DNA of 64,000 bases from Treponema sp. (GCA_022510865.1 JAFLSQ010000005.1:1-64000), one strand, 5' to 3'. Shown: positions 35,940-44,368, counted from the stretch's first letter. The notes: a model not told the origin generated them from the sequence alone. Numbers and translations are program-made.

Positions 35940-37709
35940 ATGGAAGTGATTTTACAAGTTTTTTATTCAGTTTTTTCCGGAGCGATACTTTCCGCCGCCA
36001 TCCCAAATGAAATTCTCAGGTTCGGCGCGCCTTATCTGACGCTGGTCGCTTTCATTCCGTTTTATCTCTGCCTCCTAAGATGCAGGACTTTCGCGCAGGC
36101 GTTCCGCGCGGGCTTCATCCAGGCAATCACGGCGCATCTTATATCAAGCTTCTGGCTCGCATATTTCAAGGATTTCGCGATTTTCACGCTGGGAGCATCA
36201 GCCGTCGGAACCGGATTCATAGGCGGATTCATGGGATTCGTGTATTACCTGCCGCTGTCATCGTCCGTGTGCGCGAACCCCCTGAGCCATGACAGCGCGA
36301 CCGCGAGGTTTTTCATCACGCCGTCATTCCGGGCAGTCTATTTCGCATCCGCGTACACAATCTACGAATGGATAAAATCATCGGGATTTCTTGGCTATCC
36401 GTGGGGAACAGTCTCATCGGCGATGTTCAGGTGGCCGGTAATCATGCAGGTCTCATCAATCACAGGGACTTACGGAATAACTTTCCTGATTATGCTCCTG
36501 AACGCGGTGCTCGCGGAGAAATTCCTGATTTTTTTCAGCCGGGACGGAAAAATCACAGGCTCCGCAAGGCAATCACATCTTGAGAACGCCGTCAATCTAT
36601 CGCTCGCGCTGGCTCTCTGCGCGCTCGCCTACGGAATTTTCCAGTATAATGTCCCGAGAAAAATCATCAAGACGTTCACGGCGGTGCTTGTCCAGCAGAA
36701 CGCAGACCCATGGAAGCAGTCAAGCGATGACGAGTCAATCCTCCTGTCACAGGCGCTCACAGAGAAAAAGCTTGAGGAGCTCAGGGAATCCGGCAAGAAG
36801 GCGGATCTTGTTGTCTGGAGCGAGGGCGTGCTTGCCACTGCCTTCCCGCACGGAGCGTCATATTACAGAAGGAATCCGCAGGAACGTCCGCTCATCAATT
36901 TCATAAAGGAGAACGGGATTCCGCTGCTTGCAGGCGGCTCGTTCATAAAAAACGCCGGGAAAAAGCAGATTAACAACGCCGCGCTTTTTTTTGACGGCGA
37001 CGGGAATTTCCGCGGGCATTACGCCAAGAACCATCTTGTGCCGTTCGCGGAGGTGATTCCGTTCGCGGAGGTGCCGGCTGTCAGCAATTTCCTCAAAAAG
37101 GCCGTGGGAATATCCGCGGGATGGACGCCGGGCGATCAGTACGTCTATTTTGATTTTCCTGCCGCGCCCACGGAGCATTACAGGCTTCCGGCCGTGCGGA
37201 ACATCGACATCACGGAGGATTTCGCGCAGCAGCAGCGGGATGCCAGCGAGGAAGTCAAAGTGAGGATATGCACTCCAATCTGTTTTGATGATGCTTTCAC
37301 CGATATTATGCGGCCGCTCTTTCTGAACGGTGCGGAGGTTTTCCTGAACATCACGGATGACTCGTGGTCGCTAAAGGCCTCAAGCGAGATTCAGCATTTT
37401 GTGATTGCCTCCTACCGCGCCATTGAGTACAGGACCACGCTCGTTCGCTGCGCGAACGCGGGTTATTCTGTTGTAGTGGACGCGAGCGGCAGAATCATCG
37501 CGGATATGCCGCTTTTTGCCGCGGATGCGATGACCGCCGAGATTCCGGTTTTCAATCGCACTATGACGACTTACGCGAGGTGGGGGAACTGGCTGCCGTA
37601 CACGCTCATCGTCCTTGTGCTCGTGTACATGGCTTACAGCATCATCACTTTTGAGGCAAGCGATTACATTCCGTCCGAGAGAAAACGCAATCGAAAGTCC
37701 AGAAAATAG
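35940..37709 (+). CDS. lnt: Apolipoprotein N-acyltransferase Lnt
   Basis: 589 residues, somewhat longer than the usual 500-550. It adds the third acyl chain to lipoproteins in the inner membrane. About seven membrane helices cover residues 1-245. The nitrilase domain follows, with catalytic Glu in VVWSEGVLAT, Lys in HYAKNHLVPFAE, and Cys in ICTPICFDDAF. A final helix (TLIVLVLVYMAYSIITF) ends in a basic tail. The window's many lipoprotein genes are its natural substrates. Confidence 0.92.
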   Translation: MEVILQVFYSVFSGAILSAAIPNEILRFGAPYLTLVAFIPFYLCLLRCRTFAQAFRAGFIQAITAHLISSFWLAYFKDFAIFTLGASAVGTGFIGGFMGFVYYLPLSSSVCANPLSHDSATARFFITPSFRAVYFASAYTIYEWIKSSGFLGYPWGTVSSAMFRWPVIMQVSSITGTYGITFLIMLLNAVLAEKFLIFFSRDGKITGSARQSHLENAVNLSLALALCALAYGIFQYNVPRKIIKTFTAVLVQQNADPWKQSSDDESILLSQALTEKKLEELRESGKKADLVVWSEGVLATAFPHGASYYRRNPQERPLINFIKENGIPLLAGGSFIKNAGKKQINNAALFFDGDGNFRGHYAKNHLVPFAEVIPFAEVPAVSNFLKKAVGISAGWTPGDQYVYFDFPAAPTEHYRLPAVRNIDITEDFAQQQRDASEEVKVRICTPICFDDAFTDIMRPLFLNGAEVFLNITDDSWSLKASSEIQHFVIASYRAIEYRTTLVRCANAGYSVVVDASGRIIADMPLFAADAMTAEIPVFNRTMTTYARWGNWLPYTLIVLVLVYMAYSIITFEASDYIPSERKRNRKSRK

Positions 37710-37750
37710 TCAATACCATCACGCGGAATTTTTCTGACAAGCACAGAATT

Positions 37751-37770
37751 TATTTTTGTCAACAAAAATA
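37751..37770. promoter_or_regulatory. Perfect 20-base palindrome upstream of nrdR
   Basis: TATTTTTGT (37751-37759) is mirrored exactly by ACAAAAATA (37762-37770) around CA. It lies about 37 bases before the nrdR -35 box. It does not match the NrdR box I know, and no strong GC stem suggests a terminator. It is a candidate operator for the anaerobic reductase operon. Confidence 0.45.
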
Positions 37771-37806
37771 GTTTAAAAAAAATTCGCTTTTTTTTCCAGA
37801 ATTCCC

Positions 37807-37835
37807 TTGCAACGACAATTCCAGTCCAATAAGAT
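37807..37835 (+). promoter_or_regulatory. Sigma-70-type promoter of nrdR-nrdD-redoxin-nrdG
   Basis: TTGCAA (37807-37812), 17 bases, TAAGAT (37830-37835). The leader is about 14 bases and contains GGGTGGTG before the ATG at 37856. Confidence 0.6.
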
Positions 37836-37855
37836 TATACAAGGGTGGTGATTCG

Positions 37856-38326
37856 ATGCGTTGTCCTTACTGCGGAAAATTAGATGACAAAGTCCTTGAG
37901 TCAAGGGCAATGGTGAACGGAGAGAGCATACGCCGCCGCCGTGAGTGCCTTTCGTGCGGCTACCGCTTCACAAGCTATGAGCGCATAGACGAGAAGCCGT
38001 TCATGGTCATAAAGCGCGACGGCCGCCGCCAGCCTTTTGACAGAAAAAAACTTGAGAAGGGAATTGAGCGGGCTTTGGAGAAGCGGCCTGTATCCACCAG
38101 CATGGTCGAGCAAATCTCAAACGACATAGAGGACATGGCAGTCGAACAGGGCAAGGAATCGCGGGAAATCGCGACATCCGCGCTTGGCGAGCTTGTGCTT
38201 GAGAAACTTTATGAGATAGACAAGGTGTCTTACATCAGGTTCGCATCCGTGTACAGGCACTTTGAGACTCTGGATGAATTCATAAAGGAAGTCAAAGAAA
38301 TAGAGAAGAGGGGAAAAAATGAGTGA
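37856..38326 (+). CDS. nrdR: Transcriptional repressor NrdR
   Basis: 156 residues, full length. It represses ribonucleotide reductase genes when its ATP-cone is loaded with dATP/ATP. The zinc ribbon is C3-x2-C6 and C31-x2-C34; the ATP-cone starts at MVIKRDGRRQPFDRKKLEKGI. The end overlaps nrdD by eight bases, so it is co-translated with the enzyme it is expected to control. Confidence 0.96.
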   Translation: MRCPYCGKLDDKVLESRAMVNGESIRRRRECLSCGYRFTSYERIDEKPFMVIKRDGRRQPFDRKKLEKGIERALEKRPVSTSMVEQISNDIEDMAVEQGKESREIATSALGELVLEKLYEIDKVSYIRFASVYRHFETLDEFIKEVKEIEKRGKNE

Positions 38327-40436
38327 GCAGTCAATCTTTCCGGAATGGAGAAGTTTCCTTGGGTCCAGCACGGACGCGGAGACAAAAGGATTCATAAAAT
38401 CCGTCGTAAAACGCTCAGGAGAAATCGCGGATTACGACAGGGGCAAGATTGAGACAGCCATCGGCAAGGCGATTGAGGCCGTGGAGAAGCGGAAAAATCC
38501 CGACAAGGCCGAGGCGCTCACAGATTTGGTCGAGGAGAGACTTCGGCTACAGATGGCGGGCAGCCGCGCACACTCCATCCCCGCAATCGAGGAGATTCAG
38601 GACATCGTTGAGAGCGTCCTCATAGAGAACAAAGAGGTTGAGATTGCGAAGGCTTATATTCTGTACCGAGCGCGTCATGAGGCGGTGCGCGATGCCAGAA
38701 GCCTGATGCTCGACATAAACCGGACTATGGACGGCTATCTTGCCCAGAGCGACTGGCGCGTGAACGAGAACGCGAACGTGAACTTCTCTCTTGGCGGCCT
38801 GATTCTCCACAACTCCGGGACAATCACCGCGAACTACTGGCTGAACAACATATACTCAAAAGAGGTGGCAGAGGCGCACAGAACCGCGGCCTTCCACATA
38901 CATGACCTTTCGATGTTCTCGGGCTACTGCGCGGGATGGTCGCTGCGCCAGCTCATAGCGGAGGGATTGGGCGGCATTCCCGACAAAATCACGTCAACTC
39001 CGGCATCACACCTGTCCACGCTGGTCAATCAGATTGTTAATTTCCTCGGGATTATGCAGAACGAGTGGGCGGGCGCTCAGGCATTCTCATCATTTGACAC
39101 ATACCTCGCGCCTTTCATCCGCGCTGACAATCTTACGGAGAAGCAGGTCCGTCAGTGCATCCAAAGCTACATTTACGGCGTGAACACCCCGAGCCGATGG
39201 GGAAGCCAGGCTCCGTTCACCAACATCACGCTGGACTGGGTGTGCCCCGATGACCTCAGGAACAAGAAGGCGGTTGTCGGCGGAAAAGAGCAGGATTTCA
39301 CATACGGCGACTGCCAGAAAGAGATGGACATGATAAACAAAGTGTTCATCGAGCTGATGATTGAGGGTGACGCGGACGGACGTGGATTCGCCTACCCCAT
39401 CCCAACATACAACATCACAAAAGATTTCGACTGGTCGTCACCGAACGCGGAGCTTCTGTTCAGGATGACCGCCCAGTACGGCACTCCGAACTTCCAGAAT
39501 TTCATCAACTCGGATCTGAACCCCAGCGACGTGCGCTCAATGTGCTGCCGACTTCAGCTTGACAAGCGCGAGCTTAGGCGCAGGGGTGGCGGACTTTTCG
39601 GCGCGGACGAATTCACAGGCTCAATCGGGGTCGTTACAATCAACCTGCCGCAGATAGGCTATCTCGCAAAATCAGAGGCGGAATTCTTCAAGCGGCTTGA
39701 CTATCTTATGGAGCTTGCGAAGGAGAGCCTGTGCACAAAAAGGAAGGTCATCCAGAAACTCTACGACGGCGGGCTTTTCCCCTACACGCGCCGCTACCTC
39801 AAGACGCTCTCGAATCATTTCAACACAATCGGATTGTGCGGCATGAACGAGTGCTGCATGAATTTCCTCGGCACTGACATCACAAGCCGCGAGGGCAAGG
39901 CTTTCGCTCAGCGCGTCCTCAAGCACATGCGCGGCAGAATGCAGGATTTTCAGGAAGAGACCGGAGATTTGTTCAATCTGGAGGCGACGCCCGCGGAATC
40001 CACCTCATACCGCCTCGCGCGGCATGACAAGAGCCAGTTCCCCGATATAATCACAAGCGGAACATCCGAGCCTTTCTACACGAATTCGTCGCAGCTTCCG
40101 GTGGATTTCACGGCGGATGTCTTCGAGGCGCTCGACCATCAGGAGTCCTTGCAGACAGAATACACGGGCGGAACGATGTTCCACGTATTCATGGGCGAGG
40201 CAATCAGCGACTGGAAAGCCTGCGCGGAGCTTGTGCGCACAATCGCGAGCAAGTACAGAATCCCGTTCTTCACAATCTCGCCGACGTACTCAATCTGCAA
40301 GGTTCACGGCTACATCAAAGGCGAGCATTTTGAGTGCCCCGAGTGCCGTAAAGAGAAAGAGAGGGAACTGAAAGAAAGGCTCGCCGCGCTTGAGGCGGAG
40401 CGGGACAAAGTTCTTGCGGAGGCAAGGAAATCCTGA
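38319..40436 (+). CDS. nrdD: Class III ribonucleotide reductase catalytic chain NrdD, lacking the glycyl radical segment
   Basis: 705 residues. It reduces NTPs to dNTPs without oxygen. An ATP-cone (about 20-120) is followed by the ten-stranded barrel, with NFSLGGLILHNSGTITANYW, FHIHDLSMFSGYCAGW, SMCCRLQLD, FNTIGLCGMNECC and PTYSICKVHGY. The zinc site ends CPEC near residue 675. After CPEC the protein runs into a charged coiled coil (EKERELKERLAALEAERDK) and stops. The glycyl radical motif (RVxGYxR) that should follow is absent from this chain. It is found instead in the next gene, in the same frame, behind tandem TGA TGA stops (40434-40439). The start is supported by GGGG five bases upstream. 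Confidence 0.93.
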   Translation: MSEQSIFPEWRSFLGSSTDAETKGFIKSVVKRSGEIADYDRGKIETAIGKAIEAVEKRKNPDKAEALTDLVEERLRLQMAGSRAHSIPAIEEIQDIVESVLIENKEVEIAKAYILYRARHEAVRDARSLMLDINRTMDGYLAQSDWRVNENANVNFSLGGLILHNSGTITANYWLNNIYSKEVAEAHRTAAFHIHDLSMFSGYCAGWSLRQLIAEGLGGIPDKITSTPASHLSTLVNQIVNFLGIMQNEWAGAQAFSSFDTYLAPFIRADNLTEKQVRQCIQSYIYGVNTPSRWGSQAPFTNITLDWVCPDDLRNKKAVVGGKEQDFTYGDCQKEMDMINKVFIELMIEGDADGRGFAYPIPTYNITKDFDWSSPNAELLFRMTAQYGTPNFQNFINSDLNPSDVRSMCCRLQLDKRELRRRGGGLFGADEFTGSIGVVTINLPQIGYLAKSEAEFFKRLDYLMELAKESLCTKRKVIQKLYDGGLFPYTRRYLKTLSNHFNTIGLCGMNECCMNFLGTDITSREGKAFAQRVLKHMRGRMQDFQEETGDLFNLEATPAESTSYRLARHDKSQFPDIITSGTSEPFYTNSSQLPVDFTADVFEALDHQESLQTEYTGGTMFHVFMGEAISDWKACAELVRTIASKYRIPFFTISPTYSICKVHGYIKGEHFECPECRKEKERELKERLAALEAERDKVLAEARKS

Positions 40437-40493
40437 TGATTTTTCCGGGCGCGCCCAGAATCCTGGCGTGCCGTGACAAATAAAACACAAAAA

Positions 40494-40511
40494 TCCGCTA
40501 CATCTAGCGGA
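40494..40511 (+). promoter_or_regulatory. Hairpin just before the ribosome site of the glycyl radical gene
   Basis: TCCGCTA-CATC-TAGCGGA is a perfect seven-base stem with a four-base loop. It ends five bases before GGGAGG (40516-40521). There is no T run, so it is probably an mRNA stability or translation element rather than a terminator. Confidence 0.5.
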
Positions 40512-40529
40512 ATGCGGGAGGTTACGAAA

Positions 40530-41060
40530 ATGGAGAAAAGAACGCTCGAACAGATTGACAAGGAAATCGCGGAGACAAAGGCCGCTCTCAACGATGTCCA
40601 TGGGACGGAGACAGAGGTCTACGCGAGAATCGTGGGCTATTACCGCGCCGTGAAGCACTGGAACAAAGGAAAGCGCGATGAGTTCGACCAGCGCAAAATG
40701 TTCGTGCTTCAAGACAGCAATAGTGCTGATGACCCGGCCGGAAAATCCGGGACAATCGCACAGAAAAATGATGACAGCGCCGCGCAGACGCTCATGGACG
40801 CAAAAAATCTGACTTACGAGCTTTACACAAAAAAGACCTGCCCGAACTGCCCGCCCGTAAAATCATTCATGGAAAGCCTTGACATTGACGGCCGCACGAT
40901 TGACGTGGGCACGGACGAGGGGCTTGCCGAGGCCGCAAAAAAAGGCATTTTCGCCTCACCCACCGTGATTTTTTACAACGCCGACGGAACAGAGGCCGCC
41001 CGCTGCCATAACGTCGAGGAGCTGGAAGTCGTGCTCCAAAAGGAAAAAGTAAGCGCGTAA
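40530..41060 (+). CDS. Glycyl radical domain of NrdD fused to a redoxin domain
   Basis: 176 residues. Residues 1-24 are a charged coiled coil (RTLEQIDKEIAETKAAL). Residues 28-58 are the NrdD C-terminal radical segment: EVYARIVGYYRAVKHWNKGK, with the expected glycyl radical at Gly36. A linker (about 60-92) leads to a thioredoxin-fold/glutaredoxin-like domain with a CPNC motif (C104, C107) and the cis-Pro block SPTV (P144). The protein supplies the part missing from NrdD and carries its own dithiol reductant. GGGAGG eight bases before ATG 40530 supports separate translation; the upstream in-frame region to 40440 has no homology. nrdG follows one base later. Confidence 0.85.
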   Translation: MEKRTLEQIDKEIAETKAALNDVHGTETEVYARIVGYYRAVKHWNKGKRDEFDQRKMFVLQDSNSADDPAGKSGTIAQKNDDSAAQTLMDAKNLTYELYTKKTCPNCPPVKSFMESLDIDGRTIDVGTDEGLAEAAKKGIFASPTVIFYNADGTEAARCHNVEELEVVLQKEKVSA

Positions 41061-41061
41061 A

Positions 41062-41805
41062 ATGCGGACGCTTCCTCTTGATGAGCCTGCCGGCGTTCTG
41101 ATAAAAACGACCTGCGTCGATTATCCGGGACTTGTCGCAGGCTCCTTTTTTCTGCACGGATGCAACCTTCGGTGTCCGTACTGCTACAACTCCGCCCTTG
41201 TGACACCGGGCACAGGGCAAATGAACACAATCCGGGATTTTTTTGACCTGATGGAAAAACGTCAGGGGATTTTAAAGGGCATCGTAATCAGCGGAGGAGA
41301 GCCGCTCATAAATCCGTACACGCCTGTGATAATCAGAAAGGCGCGGGAATTCGGCTACAAAGTCAAGCTGGACACGAACGGCACGCTCCCGGGCCCGCTG
41401 GAAGCCCTTCTTGACAGCGAGGAGCTGCGCCCGGATTTTATAGCGATGGACATAAAGACAAGCCCCGGACGCTACGGCGAGCTTCTCTGCCCGACACAGA
41501 CAGGCCTTCAAGATGCCTCGCAAGATTTTGAGACCGCACTGAAAAAATCAGCCGCGCTGGTATCATCGCTTCCATGCGAGAGCCGCGAGTTCCGCACGGT
41601 GCTCGTTCCTCCGCTCGTGGAAAAAAATGACATTGATGAGATGACCCGGATTCTTCCGGAGGACGCTAGCTGGCAGTTCGCGCAGTTCCAGAATCAGGGC
41701 TGCCTGAATCCGTCATACAACGAGATAAATCCATATACTGACGATGAGGCAAGAAAACTTGTGGAATATGCCCGCACGCTCATAAAAGGCGCACGTCTCA
41801 GGTAA
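41062..41805 (+). CDS. nrdG: Anaerobic ribonucleotide reductase activating enzyme NrdG (radical SAM)
   Basis: 247 residues. It uses a [4Fe-4S] cluster and S-adenosylmethionine to place the glycyl radical. The cluster motif is C34-x3-C38-x2-C41 (CNLRCPYC), with ISGGEPL and KLDTNGT as SAM-binding blocks. It is longer than E. coli NrdG (about 150) and resembles the longer NrdG/PflA-like activases. Its target glycine is in the preceding gene. It converges with the phosphoesterase gene 14 bases away. Confidence 0.9.
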   Translation: MRTLPLDEPAGVLIKTTCVDYPGLVAGSFFLHGCNLRCPYCYNSALVTPGTGQMNTIRDFFDLMEKRQGILKGIVISGGEPLINPYTPVIIRKAREFGYKVKLDTNGTLPGPLEALLDSEELRPDFIAMDIKTSPGRYGELLCPTQTGLQDASQDFETALKKSAALVSSLPCESREFRTVLVPPLVEKNDIDEMTRILPEDASWQFAQFQNQGCLNPSYNEINPYTDDEARKLVEYARTLIKGARLR

Positions 41806-41818
41806 TCAAAAACGCGCC

Positions 41819-42802
41819 CTACATTATCCTTGCGAATTCTTTGACAATCTGAGGGATGAGAGTCTCAACCCTGCCGTTGCAGCTCATGCCGCTGGCATTC
41901 TTGTGACCGCCGCCCCCGAATTTTGACGCGACGGCAGAGACATCAATCCTGTCCTGAGAGCGGAATCCGCCGGTGCATGTTGTGGGCGTGTCCTGACGCA
42001 AAAAGACGACCGCCTCCACGCCTTTCACGGCGAGCAGGGTCTGGTACAAGGCATCCGAATCGCGGCCCTCTCCGCCGTATTTGGCGGTATCCTCAAGGCT
42101 CTCGCAGGTAATCACAAGTTTTCCGTCAAGATATGACTCCGCCTTGCACAGAAGGACTCCCAGAAGTTTTCTGGTGGAATAAGGCTTGCCGTAAGACATT
42201 TTCCGGTAAGTCTCGCGCGGATCCGCGCCATATCTAACAAGCCGGGAGACCGCCTCAAAAACTGGCGCGGAATCATCGGTGAGAAATCGGAAAAATCCGG
42301 TGTCAGTGCAGAAGCCAAGGAACAGGATTTTCGCGGTCTCCGCCGGAATATCACCCAGAATCCCCTCGTAAAACTGCTGGACAAGGCAGACGCAGGCGGG
42401 AGAATCCACGTCGATAATCCCTCTCCAGCCTTCCGCAAGCCCCGACGTCTTGTGGTGGTCTATGACAAAAGTGTCAAGCCCCCGCAAATCCCCGTTGATA
42501 TCCCCAAGGCGTGAAATCTCGGAGCAGTCAGCGATAATCAGCGCGGATGTCTTCCTGTCATTCTCATCAAGAAAATCCATTGTATCAGAGAAAAGATCTT
42601 TGTACGGCAGAATCTCGTTGCGTTTGAAAGGCCCCGCGGAAAGCAGCTGGCAATTCTTTCCGAACCGCTCCAGAATCGCGCGGATGCCAAGACATGACGC
42701 CACGGCATCTCCGTCAGGCTCTTTGTGCCCCGCGACAAAAAAGAAATCATGCGAGAGGATAAAATCTTTGAATTCCTGTACAGACTCTGAAATATCTTTC
42801 AT
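41819..42802 (-). CDS. DHH-family phosphoesterase (NrnA-like oligoribonuclease/pAp phosphatase)
   Basis: 327 residues. N-terminal motif GHKEPDGDAVAS, then IADCSE, IDHHKTS and the DHHA1 motif KFGGGGHKNASG. The layout is that of NrnA, which degrades very short RNAs and pAp (and sometimes linear pGpG from c-di-GMP turnover). The exact substrate is not predictable. There is no Shine-Dalgarno; the region just upstream is a terminator-like hairpin, so this gene may be read through from the exported protein gene at 42856. Confidence 0.85.
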   Translation of the reverse strand: MKDISESVQEFKDFILSHDFFFVAGHKEPDGDAVASCLGIRAILERFGKNCQLLSAGPFKRNEILPYKDLFSDTMDFLDENDRKTSALIIADCSEISRLGDINGDLRGLDTFVIDHHKTSGLAEGWRGIIDVDSPACVCLVQQFYEGILGDIPAETAKILFLGFCTDTGFFRFLTDDSAPVFEAVSRLVRYGADPRETYRKMSYGKPYSTRKLLGVLLCKAESYLDGKLVITCESLEDTAKYGGEGRDSDALYQTLLAVKGVEAVVFLRQDTPTTCTGGFRSQDRIDVSAVASKFGGGGHKNASGMSCNGRVETLIPQIVKEFARIM

Positions 42803-42804
42803 AA

Positions 42805-42837
42805 TGAAAAGGGGCTGCCACTTATGACTGACAGCCC
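42805..42837 (-). terminator. Terminator or attenuator before the DHH phosphoesterase
   Basis: Minus strand GGGCTGTCA and TGGCAGCCC pair (one G-T) around eight bases, then CTTTTC. It separates the gene at 42856-43311 from the phosphoesterase start at 42802 by partial termination. Confidence 0.65.
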
Positions 42838-42855
42838 AAAATCAATTCTGAGGGA

Positions 42856-43311
42856 TTAGAGCGCAAGCTCCTCCAAAGTATCCTTGTCGGCACCCTCAAC
42901 CTCTTTGCCTCGTGCCACGACACCCCAGACAGGGTTGTTCTTTGACAGCGGCGCGGTGAGAACGACGCGCACGAACTCGCCGTTGTCCTTGATTACGGTC
43001 ATGTACGCGCCGTTAGCGGTCCTCGTTGTCCTGAGCTTGAGTTTCTGAGGATTATCCTTGTTCCCGTAAATCCATCTCTTGGGGATTACCGTGCTCCCCG
43101 TTCCCATCCTGTTTTTCTGGTAAATGACCACGTATGCGTCACGGCTGTCAAGGATTTTCAGGATTGGCACGTTGAAATAAGTCATTGTGGACCATCTCTC
43201 TTCGTGGCGCTCCAGCCCGACGCTTGATTCTGATTTCTCCTGATTTTCCTGCGAGACCATCGAAAAGGAAAAAACAGAGGCCAATGCAAAAATAAGAACA
43301 AATTTTTTCAT
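42856..43311 (-). CDS. Small exported protein of unknown function
   Basis: 151 residues with a signal peptide (MKKFVLIFALASVFSFSMVSQ). The mature part is a small beta-rich domain (TYFNVPILKILDSRDAYVVIYQ..). I recognise no family; the pattern recalls small periplasmic proteins of treponemes. AAGGAG lies seven bases before the ATG. The leader is over 100 bases long. No neighbour points to a function. Confidence 0.6.
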   Translation of the reverse strand: MKKFVLIFALASVFSFSMVSQENQEKSESSVGLERHEERWSTMTYFNVPILKILDSRDAYVVIYQKNRMGTGSTVIPKRWIYGNKDNPQKLKLRTTRTANGAYMTVIKDNGEFVRVVLTAPLSKNNPVWGVVARGKEVEGADKDTLEELAL

Positions 43312-43422
43312 ATAATCACTCCTTACGGCTCAGTCCGGCCAGCGCAAAATCCGCGCATGACAAATCACACGAAAAGTCCCTCATCACGCATTCGCAAGTT
43401 CTCAAACTGAGCGAACCATCTG

Positions 43423-43451
43423 ATTATATCCTTTTTCTCTTAATTTAACAA
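43423..43451 (-). promoter_or_regulatory. Sigma-70-type promoter of the small exported protein
   Basis: Minus strand TTGTTA (43446-43451), 17 bases, TATAAT (43423-43428). Confidence 0.65.
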
Positions 43452-43528
43452 CTACAAAAAAATACAAATTACTGTAACAAATTGACTTTTTAGGCTATTA
43501 TATTCGTATGAGATATTCAGGGGTAAAA

Positions 43529-44368
43529 ATGAGAATCACAGATTTTAGAAAAGCCGCGCTCAGCACAGTCTCTGCCGCGATGCTCATCCTTCCTATGCTG
43601 ACTTCATGCCAGTCCTCGCAGAAAGCAGGCGTCACAATCTCGCCGGATGATTATTACTCAGACCAGGGCGACAGCCAGTCAAGCCTTCCGCAGGTTGTCC
43701 GCACTCCGGCGGAAGCGGAGCCAATGACCGCCGAGGACTCAATCAAAAGCGCAAGAAGAAAGACGAACGCGTTCCAGGATTTCTTCACAATCGGAAACAA
43801 GAACGAGCTGATGATATGCGACCAAACCTCGCTGTTCACCACAGGTGTGTCCGGCAAGCCCACACAGAAAGAGGCGATAATCGCGCTGAACACAAAGGAC
43901 GGCACGGCAGGATTCGGAAGCCCGTACCTCGCCGCATATTACATCGTCCAGATGGATGAGACCGCCCGCAAAAAGCTGGCAAAAGCGGTTGACGATTACA
44001 TCTCTGATTTTGACAACAAAAGGCTTCAGAGAAAAGGCAGGAATCTCCTCAAACAATACGGCGCGATTGATGTCAGGCTGCACTGGGGCTCGCTGCGCGG
44101 CTCCACGCCGAACAACGGAAGCGGCAAGCTGAACATGGGCTACAGTTTCGAGAACAAATCGCCCTACTTCACCCTGTCCACGTATCCGGTCAAAAACGAT
44201 TATTACGACGTTGTAGGCGACTCAACCACCCGCGAGTCGCTGAGCCTGAAATATTATTTCACAAAGGCGCAGGCACGGGCGCTTGTCGAGATGCTCTCCG
44301 ATGAGGCTCTAGCCGACTACCTCGGAGTGACAAAACCGTTCGTTCCGGTGGAGAGCGACGAGTATTAA
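43529..44368 (+). CDS. Putative lipoprotein of unknown function
   Basis: 279 residues. A signal peptide with lipobox LTSC places the lipidated Cys near residue 27. Next comes a Ser/Asp/Glu-rich linker and a mixed alpha/beta domain (IIALNTKDGTAGFGSPYLAAYYIVQMDE..). No known motif. The ATG at 43529 has GGGG five bases upstream; an ATG at 43508 lies six bases after TATTAT (43496-43501) but has only a poor -35. A good terminator follows. Confidence 0.65.
   Translation: MRITDFRKAALSTVSAAMLILPMLTSCQSSQKAGVTISPDDYYSDQGDSQSSLPQVVRTPAEAEPMTAEDSIKSARRKTNAFQDFFTIGNKNELMICDQTSLFTTGVSGKPTQKEAIIALNTKDGTAGFGSPYLAAYYIVQMDETARKKLAKAVDDYISDFDNKRLQRKGRNLLKQYGAIDVRLHWGSLRGSTPNNGSGKLNMGYSFENKSPYFTLSTYPVKNDYYDVVGDSTTRESLSLKYYFTKAQARALVEMLSDEALADYLGVTKPFVPVESDEY

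Noticed and set aside
37771..37799. A-run/T-run around TTCG after lnt as a terminator
   Set aside because: The stem would be only A-T pairs; too weak to call.
40434..40439. Sequencing error or frameshift as the cause of the nrdD split
   Set aside because: The frame is unchanged, two consecutive TGA codons are present, and the downstream gene has its own GGGAGG and ATG plus an unrelated spacer.
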